In this document: positions 5,570-6,108 of the stretch, one piece after another | Numbering within the stretch: the stretch's first letter is position 1 | Layout of the letters: every line of letters starts with the position of its first letter | NCBI GenBank assembly: GCA_003577005.1 | Contig: QEUW01000438.1 | Location: 1-6,108 of the forward strand | From: Chloroflexota bacterium | GTDB taxonomy: Bacteria > Chloroflexota > Anaerolineae > Caldilineales > Caldilineaceae | Direction: 5' to 3' | Length of the DNA stretch: 6,108 bases | Notes under the pieces: generated by a model | Seen by the model: only the letters and a program-made list of their open reading frames with translations | Databases searched by the model: none | Told to the model about the DNA's origin: nothing | Made by a program: the position numbers and the translations under genes

Positions 5570-6108
5570 GAGTAATGAACGGAACGCTCGGTGTAACGCA
5601 TCTGCACCAGTGTGATCGCCAGCATCATGCCAAACAACGCCACGGCGGCGACACCGGCGCGGCCGGCGTTGAAGCCCACAAAGCCCTCTTCGTAGAGGTA
5701 ATAGACGAGTGTCGTCGTGGCGTTGACCGGGCCGCCGTTGGTCATCACTTTGATGACGTCAAAGGTCTGAAAACCGGCCAGGATCGTAGTCAGCACCAGG
5801 AAAAAGACCACCGGCGAGAGGCCGGGGAGCGTCACATGGCGGAAGCGCGACCAGGTAGAGGCGCCATCTACCAGCGCTGCCTCATAGAGCTCCCGCGGGA
5901 TGGCCTGGAGCCCTGCCAGGTAAATGACCACGGCGTACCCCACATTCTTCCAGACATAGACGATGATCACAGCAGGCATGGCCCAGCGTGTGTCCAGCAG
6001 CCAGTTGGGCGAGGTCAACCCGACCGCGCGGATAAAGACATCGAGCAAGCCATAGCGTGGGTCGAAGATATAGATCCAGACCAGGCCAATGGCCGCGCCG
6101 CTGAGCAT
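5566..6108 (-). CDS. Carbohydrate ABC transporter permease, MalF/UgpA type (CUT1), C-terminal part (5' end outside window)
   Basis: The last 180 residues of the partner permease. The reading frame is open to the window edge, and the first residues (MLSGAAIGLVWIYIFDPRYG) match the middle of the family, not an N-terminus, so the ATG at 6108 is very probably an internal methionine. Family members run about 290-310 residues, so roughly 110-130 are missing. Membrane segments are visible at about 43-64, 99-120 and 150-171 of the fragment. The EAA loop is YEAALVDGASTWSRFRHVTL followed by P (75-95), with the invariant glycine at 82. Other landmarks are FQTFDVIKVMTNGGP (113-127), typical of UgpA/MalF relatives, and TLVYYLYEEGF. 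The stop at 5568-5566 overlaps an ATG of the next permease. Together they form the membrane channel that takes substrate from the binding lipoprotein. Confidence 0.92.
   Translation of the reverse strand: MLSGAAIGLVWIYIFDPRYGLLDVFIRAVGLTSPNWLLDTRWAMPAVIIVYVWKNVGYAVVIYLAGLQAIPRELYEAALVDGASTWSRFRHVTLPGLSPVVFFLVLTTILAGFQTFDVIKVMTNGGPVNATTTLVYYLYEEGFVGFNAGRAGVAAVALFGMMLAITLVQMRYTERSVHYS

Noticed and set aside
1..6108. CRISPR arrays, insertion sequences, tRNA or rRNA genes, toxin-antitoxin or defence genes
   Set aside because: No regularly spaced direct repeats, transposase motifs, tRNA-like cloverleaf or defence-protein signatures were seen. The window is nearly filled by metabolic and transport genes.

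Overview
The window looks like a piece of a free-living, GC-rich bacterial chromosome. It holds two converging gene groups. The best guess for the source is a Chloroflexota member (Anaerolineae/Caldilineae type). This rests on the SH3-domain secreted protein with a [15 protein letters not shown] C-terminal domain, which I associate with that phylum, on the Tat-type lipoprotein sugar-binding protein, and on a degenerate GATTGAGGA-like repeat between genes. It is an inference, not a proof; no rRNA, tRNA or phylogenetic marker is present.

Left half, plus strand (1-3072): four tightly packed genes. They are the C-terminal third of an inositol 2-dehydrogenase (IolG), a GNAT-family acetyltransferase, an inosose-dehydratase-like TIM-barrel protein (IolE type) and an exported SH3-domain protein of unknown role. 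The stop of iolG overlaps the start of the acetyltransferase gene (ATGCTGA). The stop of the iolE-like gene overlaps the GTG start of the SH3 gene (GTGA). The only gap is about 74 bp before iolE, which carries its own ribosome binding site. IolG and IolE catalyse the first two steps of myo-inositol breakdown (inositol to 2-keto-myo-inositol to the diketone), so the group reads as an inositol or related-polyol catabolic operon with two passenger genes.

Right half, minus strand (6108 down to 3142): a CUT1-family carbohydrate ABC importer, transcribed permease (MalF/UgpA type, cut by the window edge), permease (MalG/UgpE type), then a substrate-binding lipoprotein resembling UgpB. The two permease genes abut with an ATGA overlap or, if a downstream start is used, a 65-bp repeat-bearing gap. 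An AT-rich 94-bp gap precedes the binding-protein gene. A strong intrinsic terminator, directional for the minus strand, lies just after the binding-protein gene and separates the two converging groups. No ATPase gene is in view.

Taken together, the transporter may import a polyol or polyol-phosphate-type substrate that the Iol enzymes process. The convergent layout makes this suggestive only. I see no CRISPR array, insertion sequence, phage gene or clearly new system. The most unusual items are the conserved-looking C-terminal domain of the SH3 protein, the acetyltransferase embedded in the iol operon, and the repeat at the permease junction.
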